A stretch of DNA of 7,047 bases from an uncultured Polymorphobacter sp. (GCA_937871645.1 CALMPZ010000193.1:1-7047), one strand, 5' to 3'. Counted from the first letter of the stretch, positions 1 through 6,838 are shown. Program-made: numbers and translations. The notes: a model not told the origin generated them from the letters alone.

Positions 1-60
1 ACTTCGCTCGGGATGAGCGGGGTTTGGAGTTGTGTCCAAGTTGTTCAGGTGTGCGGGCGG

Positions 61-89
61 TTGCCGCGCGCTTGCGCTGCGGTTAGCCT
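61..89 (+). promoter_or_regulatory. Possible sigma70-type promoter of the amidohydrolase pair
   Basis: TTGCCG at 61-66 and TAGCCT at 84-89 are 17 nt apart. This is a moderate match to a housekeeping promoter in a GC-rich alphaproteobacterium and would give a leader of roughly 35 nt before the ATG at 130. The rest of 1-129 shows no coding sequence that I can support. The call rests on hexamer likeness only. Confidence 0.3.
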
Positions 90-129
90 GTCGATCCGCG
101 CAAAATGCGGCGAGGTGGGGGGACACATC

Positions 130-1827
130 ATGCGGATCGCGGCAAACCGGCGCGAGGTGCTGGGCGGACTGGGGTTGACCGGACTGGGCCTCGCCACCCC
201 GGCGTTCGCGGCACTGCCCGGTGACGCCGATCTGGTGGTGCGCAACGCCCGCGTCCACACCGTCGATGACAGGCAGCCGCGCGCGACGGCGTTCGCGGTG
301 GCGGACGGGCGGTTCGTCGCGGTGGGCGATGACGACGCGGCGATGGCATTCGCCGGCAAGCGCACGCAGGTCATCGATGCCAAGGGGCAGGCGGTGGTGC
401 CGGGCTTCATCGATTGCCACAATCATGCGGTCGGCGAGGTGCTGCTGTATGAAGTCATCGTCGGCAATCCGTTCGATGTCGAATTCTTCACGATCCAGTC
501 GATCATCGACAAATTGCAGGCGCGTGCCGCGACCACGCCGCCGGGGCAGTGGGTCGAGGGCTTCTTCTTCGACGACACCAAAATCTCCGACAAGCGCGCG
601 CTGACCAAGGCTGACCTCGACCGCGTTTCGACGACGCATCCGGTGATGGTGCTGCACCGCGGCGGCCACACCGCCTATTACAACAGCTTGGCGTTCGCGC
701 TCGCCGGCGTCACCGATGCGACGCCCAACCCGCCCGGCGGCACCTTCGACCGCGACGCGTCCGGCAAGCTCAACGGCCGCGTCACCGACAACGCCACCGA
801 GGTGATCGACAAGGCCGGCACGCGGCCGGTGCTGACGCCTGCACAAACGCAGCAGCGCGGCCGCGACGGCGCCGCCTATATGTCGAAGGCCTATGCCCGC
901 TACGGCCTGACCAGTGTCCATCACCAGGGCGGCGACTTCGCGGCGCTGCAGGCGATCCGCGCGCGCGGCGATCTGCTGCACCGCGTCAGCTATGAATCCA
1001 CCGGCCCGATGCTCGACGCGATGATCGCCAATGGCATCAAGACCGGCTTCGGCGATGACTGGATCCGCTTTGGCGCGACGTTCGAGCATATGGTCGACGG
1101 GTCATTCTCCGAACGCACGATGGCGATGAGCGTGCCGTTTCCCGGTAGCAACCCGCCCTATTACGGCAATGTCGCGCAGAGCCAGGAGGCGCTGAACGCC
1201 TGGGTCGAAAAGGTCCACCGCGCCGGCATCCAGGTCAATTGCCATGCCAACGGCGATGTCGCGATCGGCATGGCGCTGACCGCCTATGAACGCGCGCAGA
1301 AACTCTATCCGGTCGCCGATCCGCGCTTCAAGATCACGCATTGCACGCTGGTCAATGATGACCTTGTGCGGCGCATCAAGGCGGTCGGCGCGATCCCGGC
1401 GCCGTTCACCAGCTACGCCTATTACAACTCCGACAAATTCGGCTTCTACGGCGAGGATTTGATGCAGGGTGCCATGGCGTTCCGCTCGTTCCTCGACGCC
1501 GGGATTCCGGTGTGCGCCGGGTCGGACTTCTACCCCGGCCCGTTCGCGCCGATGATGGCGATGCAGGGCATGGTGACGCGCACCGGCTGGGACGGCCAAA
1601 CCTGGGGCGCCAACCAGCGCATCACGGCGGCGCAAGCGCTGCGCGTCAGCACATTGAATGGCGCGCACGCGTCGTTCGAAGAAGCCGGCAAGGGCTCGAT
1701 CACCACCGGCAAGCTCGCCGATTTCGTCATGCTGTCGGATGACCCGCTGGGGGTGGCGCACGACAAGATCAAGGACATCAAGGTGGTGCGCACGGTGACA
1801 GGCGGACGGACGGTTTATCAGGCGTAA
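130..1827 (+). CDS. Tat-exported YtcJ-like metal-dependent amidohydrolase
   Basis: Predicted 565-residue exported hydrolase of the amidohydrolase superfamily (amidohydrolase_3/YtcJ-like), which cleaves C-N bonds in amides or related compounds; the substrate is unknown. The N-terminus has a twin-arginine signal (R7-R8, then a Gly/Leu-rich stretch) with a likely AFA cleavage site after A27. Metal-binding signatures follow in the usual order: H97-x-H99 in GFIDCHNH, H372 in NCHANGD, H404 in KITHCT and D466 in AGSDF. The C-terminal end (about 520-565) is the usual composite-domain tail with GKLADFVML. The start at 130 is chosen because a purine-rich Shine-Dalgarno (GAGGTGGGG, from 111) precedes it and the Tat signal begins there. 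An in-frame ATG at 13 would add 39 residues ahead of the signal and has no good RBS. The next gene starts 27 nt downstream, so an operon is likely. Family assignment is firm; the reaction is not. Confidence 0.9.
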   Translation: MRIAANRREVLGGLGLTGLGLATPAFAALPGDADLVVRNARVHTVDDRQPRATAFAVADGRFVAVGDDDAAMAFAGKRTQVIDAKGQAVVPGFIDCHNHAVGEVLLYEVIVGNPFDVEFFTIQSIIDKLQARAATTPPGQWVEGFFFDDTKISDKRALTKADLDRVSTTHPVMVLHRGGHTAYYNSLAFALAGVTDATPNPPGGTFDRDASGKLNGRVTDNATEVIDKAGTRPVLTPAQTQQRGRDGAAYMSKAYARYGLTSVHHQGGDFAALQAIRARGDLLHRVSYESTGPMLDAMIANGIKTGFGDDWIRFGATFEHMVDGSFSERTMAMSVPFPGSNPPYYGNVAQSQEALNAWVEKVHRAGIQVNCHANGDVAIGMALTAYERAQKLYPVADPRFKITHCTLVNDDLVRRIKAVGAIPAPFTSYAYYNSDKFGFYGEDLMQGAMAFRSFLDAGIPVCAGSDFYPGPFAPMMAMQGMVTRTGWDGQTWGANQRITAAQALRVSTLNGAHASFEEAGKGSITTGKLADFVMLSDDPLGVAHDKIKDIKVVRTVTGGRTVYQA

Positions 1828-1854
1828 CGGCGCGGCAGTTCGGGGGAGCAGCAG

Positions 1855-3351
1855 ATGCACGACAACCATCAGATTTCAAGGCGCCAGTTCACGCTTGCCG
1901 CGGCCGGGTTGGCCGCTGCACCGCTGATCATTGGCGCGGAGCAGGGGTTCGATACCGTCATCTCCGGCGGCCGCGTCATGGACCCCGAAAGCGGCTTCGA
2001 TGCCGTCGCCAATGTCGGCATTCGCGGCGGCAAGATCATGGCGATTTCCGCCGCGCCTTTGGTCGGCGGCAAGCGCATCAATGCGACGGGGCTGGTGGTG
2101 GCACCGGGGTTCATCGACCTGCATTCGCATGGCAAGACGCTTGGCGATGCCGACCTGCAGGCGCAGGACGGCGTGACGACCTCGCTCGAGCTCGAGGCAG
2201 GCACCTATCCAGTCACCGAATTTCTGGCGGCGCGCGCGGGCCAGGCGCGGATCAACTACGGCGCCAGCTCTGGCCAAAGATCGGTGCGGATATTCATGAC
2301 GACGGGGCTGACGACGCCGACGTTCGCGTCGCTCAACCCTGAAATCATGCGGCGAGAACAGGACTGGGCCTATACGCGCTTCGATGCGCCGCAGATCGAG
2401 CGGATGGCATCCATCATGCGCCGCGAAATCGGCGCCGGTGCGCTCGGCATCGGGCTGATGAACGAATATCTGCCCGCCGCCAGCCGCGCGGAATCGCTGG
2501 CGCTGTTCGGGGTAGCAGCAGCCACCAAGGGCCCGATTTTCACGCATGTCCGGCGCTCGGTCACCGCCCAAGGTGACGGTCCGGTGGCACCTATGGAGGA
2601 AGTCATCGCCATGGCCGCAGCCACCGGCGGGCCGCTGCACATCTGCCACATCGGCAGCAAGTCGGTCGGTGCGATCGACCAGGTGCTGGCGCTGATCCAC
2701 GGCGCGCAGGCGCAGGGCCTCGATGTCACCACCGAAGTCTATCCCTATACCGCCGGCAGCACGCTGATCGGCAGCGCGCTGTTCGATACGGGCTGGCAGG
2801 AACGCATCGGCGGCGACTATGGCGACCTCGAATGGCCACCGACCGGCGAACGGCTGACCGCGGTGAGCTTCGCCAAATACCGCGGCGAGTTTCCGAATGG
2901 CGCGGTCATCATGCACACTATTCCGCCGCGCACCGTCGATATCGCCATGGCCGATCCCATCGTCATGGTGGCGTCGGACGCGATGCCGTTTGTCGATGGC
3001 AAGGGCCACCCGCGCGGCGCCGGCACTTTCGCGCGGGTGCTCGGGGTCTATGTGCGTGAACGCAAGGTGCTCGGGCTGATGGAGGCGCTCAGGAAAATGA
3101 CGCTGATGCCCGCGCAGCGGTTGGAGGTCATTGCCCCTGGCATGCGCGACAAGGGCCGCGTCAAGGTTGGCGCCGATGCCGATCTGGCGCTGTTCGATCC
3201 GGCAACTGTCATCGACCGCGCGACCTTCGCCAAGCCGACGACGCCGTCTGCGGGCATCCCCTATGTGATGGTCGGCGGGACGCTGGTGGTCGACCGCAGC
3301 GCCATCGTCGCCACCGCCCTGCCGGGCAAAGCGGTGCGTGCGGGCGTTTAG
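1855..3351 (+). CDS. Tat-exported D-aminoacylase-like amidohydrolase
   Basis: Predicted 498-residue amidohydrolase resembling the N-acyl-D-amino-acid deacylase group, which releases a carboxylate from N-acylated D-amino acids using zinc. The N-terminus carries a twin-arginine motif (SRRQF, R9-R10), a hydrophobic Ala/Leu stretch and a likely cleavage after A28. Metal or catalytic positions visible in order are H90-x-H92 (GFIDLHSHG), an acidic E112/E114 where D-aminoacylases have a cysteine ligand, H231 (FTHVR), H265 (ICHIGSK) and D375 (VASDAMPF). The segment near 385-402 (GHPRGAGTF, then RVLGVYVRE) and PAQRL at 419-423 are typical of this group. A GGGGGAG Shine-Dalgarno at 1842-1848 supports the start. 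The gene lies 27 nt after another Tat-exported amidohydrolase, so shared transcription and a common periplasmic substrate route are inferred. A D-glutamate-type deacylase or a dihydroorotase-like enzyme is an alternative. Confidence 0.88.
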   Translation: MHDNHQISRRQFTLAAAGLAAAPLIIGAEQGFDTVISGGRVMDPESGFDAVANVGIRGGKIMAISAAPLVGGKRINATGLVVAPGFIDLHSHGKTLGDADLQAQDGVTTSLELEAGTYPVTEFLAARAGQARINYGASSGQRSVRIFMTTGLTTPTFASLNPEIMRREQDWAYTRFDAPQIERMASIMRREIGAGALGIGLMNEYLPAASRAESLALFGVAAATKGPIFTHVRRSVTAQGDGPVAPMEEVIAMAAATGGPLHICHIGSKSVGAIDQVLALIHGAQAQGLDVTTEVYPYTAGSTLIGSALFDTGWQERIGGDYGDLEWPPTGERLTAVSFAKYRGEFPNGAVIMHTIPPRTVDIAMADPIVMVASDAMPFVDGKGHPRGAGTFARVLGVYVRERKVLGLMEALRKMTLMPAQRLEVIAPGMRDKGRVKVGADADLALFDPATVIDRATFAKPTTPSAGIPYVMVGGTLVVDRSAIVATALPGKAVRAGV

Positions 3352-3357
3352 CACCGG

Positions 3358-3386
3358 TTGCAAGCCCGCGGCGCGCACCCTATCGA
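3358..3386 (+). promoter_or_regulatory. Possible promoter of the aldo/keto reductase gene
   Basis: TTGCAA at 3358-3363 and TATCGA at 3381-3386 are separated by 17 nt, inside the 65-nt gap after the second amidohydrolase. This would allow the reductase to be expressed independently as well as by read-through. The -10 match is only partial. Confidence 0.3.
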
Positions 3387-3416
3387 TGGTGCAAACAACA
3401 TCCATCGGGGAACACC

Positions 3417-4433
3417 ATGCAGCGCAAACGTCTCGGCCGTAGTGGCATCTATGTCTCGTCGATCTGCATGGGGACGATGACGTTCGGGTCGCAGGTCGAC
3501 GAGGCGGAATCGTTCCGCATCCTCGATGCCTCGGTCGATGCCGGCATCGACTTTTTCGACACCGCCGAAAACTACCCCGTGCCGCCCGACCGCAAATGGG
3601 CCGGGCGCACCGAGGAATTCGTCGGCCGCTGGCTCAAGACCAAGGACCGCGACGCACTGATCATTGCCACCAAGGTCAGCGGGCCGAGCCATGGCTGGAT
3701 TCAGTCGTCGCAGCGCGCCGGCATGACCTCGCTCGACCGCCACAACATCGTCCGCGCGGTGGAGGCCAGCCTCAAGCGCCTGCAGACCGACTATATCGAC
3801 CTCTACCAGACGCACTGGCCCGACCATGGCACCAGCTATGAACCGGTGATGCGCGCACTCGACGACCTCGTCGAAAGCGGCAAGGTCCGCGTGCTCGGCT
3901 GCAGTAACGAAACCGCCTGGGGGCTGATGAAGTCGCTCGAAGCCAGCGCCGGCGAGGGCCTCGCGCGCTACGAAACCATCCAGAACAACTTCAGCCTCAA
4001 CAACCGCCGCTTCGAGGACGCGCTGTCGCAGGTCTGCCGCCAGGAAGGCATCAGCCTGATCCCCTATTCACCGCTCGGCGGCGGCGTGCTGTCGGGCAAG
4101 TACAATGACGGCGCCACCCCCGAAGGCGCGCGCTTCAGCCGCTACCTCGAAATCGGCGGCCGCCAGGCGGCGATGGCGCAGCGCTTCGTCAACGAAAAGT
4201 CGCTGGCCTCGACCAAGCGCTTCATGAAAATCGCCGCCGACGCGGGCCTCACGCCGATCACGCTGGCCACCGCATGGAGCAAGCAGCACGACTTCGTCGC
4301 CTCGACCATCGTCGGCGCGACGCGCTTCGACCAGCTCGCCGACATCTTCGCCGCCAGCGACCTCGTGCTCGAACCCGCGGTCATGAAGGCCATCGACGCG
4401 GTGACGCGCGAGATCATGTACCCGATGGGGTGA
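3417..4433 (+). CDS. Aldo/keto reductase
   Basis: Predicted 338-residue cytosolic NAD(P)H-dependent oxidoreductase of the aldo/keto reductase family, closest in style to the Tas/YajO-like bacterial group. It would reduce an aldehyde or ketone to an alcohol. It opens with the family hallmark [20 protein letters not shown] (residues 5-24). The complete catalytic tetrad is visible: D48 and Y53 in FFDTAENY, K86 in ATKVSG and H133 in YQTHWPD. Further barrel motifs are GCSNE (161-165), QNNFS (189-193) and [13 protein letters not shown] (217-229). The cofactor-phosphate loop is probably STIVGATR (296-303). There is no signal peptide. A GGGGAA Shine-Dalgarno at 3407-3412 fixes the start, and the length is normal for the family. 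Position behind two exported amidohydrolases suggests, but does not prove, that it handles a downstream carbonyl product. Confidence 0.93.
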   Translation: MQRKRLGRSGIYVSSICMGTMTFGSQVDEAESFRILDASVDAGIDFFDTAENYPVPPDRKWAGRTEEFVGRWLKTKDRDALIIATKVSGPSHGWIQSSQRAGMTSLDRHNIVRAVEASLKRLQTDYIDLYQTHWPDHGTSYEPVMRALDDLVESGKVRVLGCSNETAWGLMKSLEASAGEGLARYETIQNNFSLNNRRFEDALSQVCRQEGISLIPYSPLGGGVLSGKYNDGATPEGARFSRYLEIGGRQAAMAQRFVNEKSLASTKRFMKIAADAGLTPITLATAWSKQHDFVASTIVGATRFDQLADIFAASDLVLEPAVMKAIDAVTREIMYPMG

Positions 4434-4450
4434 GACGGGGTTTTTGAAGG

Positions 4451-4492
4451 GCCTCCGGCGGGCAGGGGTGACCCCTGCACCCGATTGTTTGG
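4451..4492 (+). repeat. Left copy of palindromic intergenic repeat (inverted pair)
   Basis: This 42-nt element begins GCCTCCGGCGGGCAGG and ends with ACCCGATTGTTTGG. Its core GCAGGGGTGACCCCTGC (4462-4478) is a perfect 8-bp inverted repeat around one central base. A second copy lies in reverse orientation at 4971-5011, with four substitutions and one indel. It starts 17 nt after the aldo/keto reductase stop, so as RNA it could act as a 3'-end hairpin, although no T-run follows it. It resembles the dispersed intergenic palindromes of sphingomonads; that likeness is from memory and not tested. Confidence 0.75.
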
Positions 4493-4510
4493 CACTCCTT
4501 ACTTGCTGCT

Positions 4511-4531
4511 CCCCTCCCTGCAAGGGAGGGG
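4511..4531. repeat. Perfect 9-bp stem hairpin downstream of the reductase gene
   Basis: CCCCTCCCT (4511-4519) and AGGGAGGGG (4523-4531) form a perfect stem around a GCA loop, followed by a G/T-rich stretch (TTGGGGGTGGG). There is no T-tract, so it is not a classical intrinsic terminator, but it could stall or protect the 3' end of the reductase transcript. Pyrimidine/purine stems of this form are common dispersed intergenic repeats in alphaproteobacteria. Confidence 0.55.
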
Positions 4532-4669
4532 TTGGGGGTGGGCTTTCGCTGCCGGCCAGCTACTGACCCCAAACTGGAACTTCAAAGCATCTTGGACGAG
4601 GACCTATTGCGGAAGTGCGATCATCATGACAGGCTAATCTGGAGCCAAGATGCAGAGAGAGAATGAGGC

Positions 4670-4900
4670 ATGAAGCCAAAGCCGTGGAGTATGAACATTG
4701 GCATGGCGATCGGATTGATTGTCGGCATGCTATTGTGGTGGAGCAGCTATATCCCTAGCGCAGGCTTGTCACAGAACCTGCGGCTAATATTCTGGCCTAT
4801 GGTATGTAGTGTCTTTATCGTTTCATTTCGGAATAGATGGCGGAAAGTCGGCCCTTACGACCCAGAAGTGATAGCGAAAAACCGCAAGGGCCGAGTGTAA
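4670..4900 (+). CDS. Small two-helix membrane protein, function unknown
   Basis: I do not recognise this 76-residue protein. It has two hydrophobic segments, about residues 10-28 (GMAIGLIVGMLLWWSSYIP) and 36-53 (around LRLIFWPMVCSVFIVSF), joined by a short Ser/Gly/Gln loop. A basic N-terminus (MKPKP) and a basic stretch after helix 2 (RNRWRKVG) predict both ends in the cytoplasm by the positive-inside rule. The short polar tail ends in KNRKGRV. A purine-rich GAGAGAGAA (4655-4663) lies about 6 nt upstream and could serve as RBS; a second possible start is the ATG at 4691. The surrounding DNA is about 49% GC, well below its neighbours, and copies of an inverted palindromic repeat lie on both sides. 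The gene may be a recent or foreign insertion. It could also be a chance reading frame, but the ordered hydrophobicity and RBS favour a real gene. Confidence 0.6.
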   Translation: MKPKPWSMNIGMAIGLIVGMLLWWSSYIPSAGLSQNLRLIFWPMVCSVFIVSFRNRWRKVGPYDPEVIAKNRKGRV

Positions 4901-4933
4901 CGAAAGTCCGCTTTCGCCGACCACCGCCGAAAG
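4901..4933. repeat. Two mutually exclusive hairpins after the small membrane protein gene
   Basis: CGAAAG at 4901-4906 pairs with CTTTCG at 4911-4916 around a TCCG loop, giving a 6-bp hairpin that starts right after the stop codon. The same CTTTCG arm can instead pair with a second CGAAAG at 4928-4933 across an 11-nt loop. No T-tract follows. It may mark the 3' end of the small gene or be part of a dispersed repeat. The remainder to about 4970 is pyrimidine-rich, with no gene visible. Confidence 0.4.
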
Positions 4934-4970
4934 GCCGACAGTCCCTTTCCCACCCCATTCCAGACATTCC

Positions 4971-5011
4971 CCAACAATCGGGTGCAGGCCTCAGGCCTGC
5001 CCGCCGGAGGC
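4971..5011 (-). repeat. Right copy of palindromic intergenic repeat (inverted pair)
   Basis: Read on the - strand, this 41-nt element begins GCCTCCGGCGGGCAGG and ends ACCCGATTGTTGG, matching 4451-4492. Its core on the + strand, GCAGGCCTCAGGCCTGC (4984-5000), is again a perfect 8-bp inverted repeat around one base. The four bases that differ from the left copy occur as two compensating pairs. No target-site duplication is apparent next to either copy. The stretch from 5012 to the next promoter holds no gene that I can support. Confidence 0.75.
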
Positions 5012-5115
5012 TCTTGGCGCTTGCCTCGGCGCTGCACATGGCTGGTCTTGCTCGACCGGCGTCGAACCACCGGCTGCCATACTGGCGTCACTGCGCGAAA
5101 ATATGTGGACACGTT

Positions 5116-5145
5116 TTGTTCTCGTGATAATCTGTTGCGTATAAC
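5116..5145 (+). promoter_or_regulatory. Probable sigma70-type promoter of the VOC-serine hydrolase pair
   Basis: TTGTTC at 5116-5121 and TATAAC at 5140-5145 are 18 nt apart, in a locally AT-richer stretch just upstream of the VOC gene. Initiation around 5152 would leave a very short leader and put the start at or inside the Shine-Dalgarno at 5153-5158. A slightly upstream -10 such as GATAAT (5126-5131) is therefore an alternative, though it lacks a well-placed -35. Confidence 0.4.
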
Positions 5146-5166
5146 TCGCTTTGGGAGGCGCAAGAC

Positions 5167-5553
5167 ATGATCGGCTATGTGACACTCGGCACCAACGACA
5201 TTGCGGCAGCGCGCAAGTTTTACGACGCGCTGCTCGGCAGCATCGGCGCCAAGCGCTTGATGGAATTCGGTGATTTCACCATGTGGGGCGTCAGTTTCGA
5301 CACGCCCGGCATCGCGCTGACGCCGCCGTATGACAAGGGCAAGGCGACCGCAGGCAACGGTAATATGGTGGCGATCACGCTCGATACGCGCGCCAAGGTC
5401 GATGCGATGCACAAGCTGGCGCTCGAACTCGGCGGCAGCGATGAAGGCGCGCCGGGGCTGCGCGGTGATGAAGGGCCGCAGGCGTTCTACGCCGGCTATT
5501 TCCGCGATCCCGAAGGCAACAAGTTCTGCGCGTTCCGCATGGGGCCGGCCTGA
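5167..5553 (+). CDS. VOC (glyoxalase/bleomycin-resistance fold) family protein
   Basis: Predicted 128-residue cytosolic protein of the vicinal oxygen chelate superfamily. It has the paired beta-alpha-beta-beta-beta layout: the first module opens with MIGYVTLGTNDIAAARKFYD (1-20), and the second runs from about MVAITLD (67) to the conserved GYFRDPEGNKF (110-120). A GGGAGG Shine-Dalgarno at 5153-5158, 8 nt before the ATG, fixes the start. Enzymatic members bind a metal with His/Glu ligands. Here the usual N-terminal His position appears to be Y4, and the usual C-terminal Glu lies in a stretch reading KFCAF (C121), so a metal-dependent lyase or dioxygenase activity is not evident. The serine hydrolase gene follows after 10 nt, indicating translational coupling. 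The substrate and exact function are unknown. Confidence 0.87.
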   Translation: MIGYVTLGTNDIAAARKFYDALLGSIGAKRLMEFGDFTMWGVSFDTPGIALTPPYDKGKATAGNGNMVAITLDTRAKVDAMHKLALELGGSDEGAPGLRGDEGPQAFYAGYFRDPEGNKFCAFRMGPA

Positions 5554-5563
5554 CCTTGCCAGC

Positions 5564-6838
5564 ATGAATTTGGTCCTCCGCGTCGCGGCGCTGGTGCTGG
5601 CCCCGATACTGGTGCTGATGCCGGCGCCAACGCTGGCGGCTGAGCCGCTGGCGGCGCTGGTGGCCGGCACGACGGCGGCATCGCCGCCGCTCGCCGGGCT
5701 GACGGTGGTGGTGGCCGACCGCGACAAGGTGTTGCGCAGCGATGCGCTGGGGGATGCCGTGGTGGCACCGCCGCGCGCGCTGACGCCCGATATGCCGATG
5801 CGCGTCGCTTCGATTTCGAAGCTGACGGTGGCGGTGGCGGTGATGCGGCTGGTCGAGGCGGGGCAGCTCGATCTTGACCGTGACGTGTCAAGCTATCTCG
5901 GCTGGACGCTGCGCAATCCGGGCTTTCCCGATGCGCCGCTGACGTTGCGACAGTTGCTCAGCCACACCTCTGGCGTCGATGACGGGCCGGGGTATAGTTT
6001 CCCGCTCGGCACCAGCCTGCGCGACGGGCTGACGCCGGCGCATTGGTCGGCCTATGCGCCCGGCGCGCGCTTCAGCTACGCCAACCTCAACTACGGCATC
6101 ATCGCGACGGTGATGGAGGCGGCGACGCATCAGCGCTTCGACCGGCTGATGACGGCGCAGGTATTCGCGCCGCTGCGGCTCGACGCCTGCTTCAACTGGT
6201 CGGGCTGTTCGGACACCGCGGTGAAGGCAGCGGCGACGCTGTACCGCAAGGGCATCGACGAGGACCACTGGAACCCCGCCGGGCCATGGGTGGCGCAGGT
6301 CGATGATTTGCGTGGGGCTAGGCCGGCGTGTCCGGTGCGCGGCATGGCGAGCTGCGACATGGCGAGCTACGTCCCCGGCACCAACGGCACGCTGTATTCG
6401 CCGCAAGGTGGCTTGCGGATATCGGCGCTTGGCCTCGCCAAGATCGGCCGGCTGCTGCTGCGCGGCGGTGAAGTCGACGGCGTGCGGCTGCTCGAGCCCG
6501 AAACCGTCAAGGCGCTGCTGACGCCGGTGTGGAATGGTGCGCCGCCGATTGGGGATAACTATGACGGGCTGATGCGCTGCTACGGGCCGGGGCTGCAATG
6601 CCTGACCGGCGGCGCGGGCGACCAACCCGTCGCGGGTCAGCCACTGATCGGCTGGGGACATCTGGGGGAGGCGTACGGCCTTTACGGCGGCCTATGGATC
6701 GATCCGGCGCGCGACCGCGTGTTCGTCTATCTGATCACCGGCACCGGCGATGATCCGGCGAAATACCCCGGCGTGCGCTCGCAGTTCCGGTCGTTCGAGG
6801 AAGCAGTGTTGACCGACCTGGCGACGCGCTCAGACTGA
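5564..6838 (+). CDS. Secreted beta-lactamase-fold serine hydrolase
   Basis: Predicted 424-residue exported serine hydrolase of the beta-lactamase/class C-like family (PF00144 type), which also includes esterases and D-aminopeptidases. A Sec signal peptide covers about residues 1-25 (hydrophobic from L3, cleavage near PTLA-AEP). The three active-site motifs are present: S83-x-x-K86 (SISK), Y172-x-N174 (YAN) and H366-x-G368 (WGHLG, in place of the KTG of true beta-lactamases). Supporting family motifs are LRQLLSHTSGV (128-138) and SPQGGLRISALGLAKIG (279-295). Six cysteines (209, 215, 256, 264, 339, 346) could form disulfides in the periplasm. The start at 5564 lies 10 nt after the VOC stop with only a weak upstream G-run, so coupling is likely. 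An in-frame upstream ATG at 5330 would overlap the VOC gene and bury the signal peptide. Substrate could be an ester, peptide or lactam; resistance should not be assumed. Confidence 0.9.
   Translation: MNLVLRVAALVLAPILVLMPAPTLAAEPLAALVAGTTAASPPLAGLTVVVADRDKVLRSDALGDAVVAPPRALTPDMPMRVASISKLTVAVAVMRLVEAGQLDLDRDVSSYLGWTLRNPGFPDAPLTLRQLLSHTSGVDDGPGYSFPLGTSLRDGLTPAHWSAYAPGARFSYANLNYGIIATVMEAATHQRFDRLMTAQVFAPLRLDACFNWSGCSDTAVKAAATLYRKGIDEDHWNPAGPWVAQVDDLRGARPACPVRGMASCDMASYVPGTNGTLYSPQGGLRISALGLAKIGRLLLRGGEVDGVRLLEPETVKALLTPVWNGAPPIGDNYDGLMRCYGPGLQCLTGGAGDQPVAGQPLIGWGHLGEAYGLYGGLWIDPARDRVFVYLITGTGDDPAKYPGVRSQFRSFEEAVLTDLATRSD
6344..6373 (+). repeat. 15-bp in-frame tandem duplication inside the hydrolase gene
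   Basis: Two adjacent 15-nt units, ATGGCGAGCTGCGAC (6344-6358) and ATGGCGAGCTACGTC (6359-6373), match at 13 of 15 positions and encode MASCD and MASYV (residues 261-270). They lie between the YxN and HxG motifs and next to two of the six cysteines, in what is probably a surface loop. Confidence 0.7.

Noticed and set aside
13..129. N-terminal extension of the first amidohydrolase from the ATG at 13
   Set aside because: It would place 39 residues ahead of a Tat signal, and it has no Shine-Dalgarno; the ATG at 130 has one.
1102..1869. 255-codon - strand frame opposite the first amidohydrolase
   Set aside because: Low-complexity Arg/His-rich translation with no recognisable motif; shadow of a GC-rich coding region.
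1876..3405. Long - strand open frame (509 codons) opposite the second amidohydrolase
   Set aside because: Its product is rich in Arg, His and Ala without domain order, and it is a codon-bias shadow of the well-supported + strand enzyme.
4434..4446. Intrinsic terminator directly after the aldo/keto reductase (GGGGTTTTT)
   Set aside because: The T-run is there, but no convincing stem precedes it; only a 3-bp CCC/GGG pairing is possible.
4451..5011. A complete MITE or transposon bounded by the inverted repeats
   Set aside because: No flanking target-site duplication is seen and no transposase is present; two independent copies of a dispersed palindrome explain the data as well.
5330..5563. Upstream extension of the serine hydrolase into the VOC gene
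   Set aside because: The added part is Arg-rich shadow sequence of the VOC gene, and the signal peptide starts at 5564.
4855..5727. 290-codon - strand frame across the spacer, VOC gene and hydrolase start
   Set aside because: It runs through the repeat and the reverse of two supported genes, with no coherent domain.
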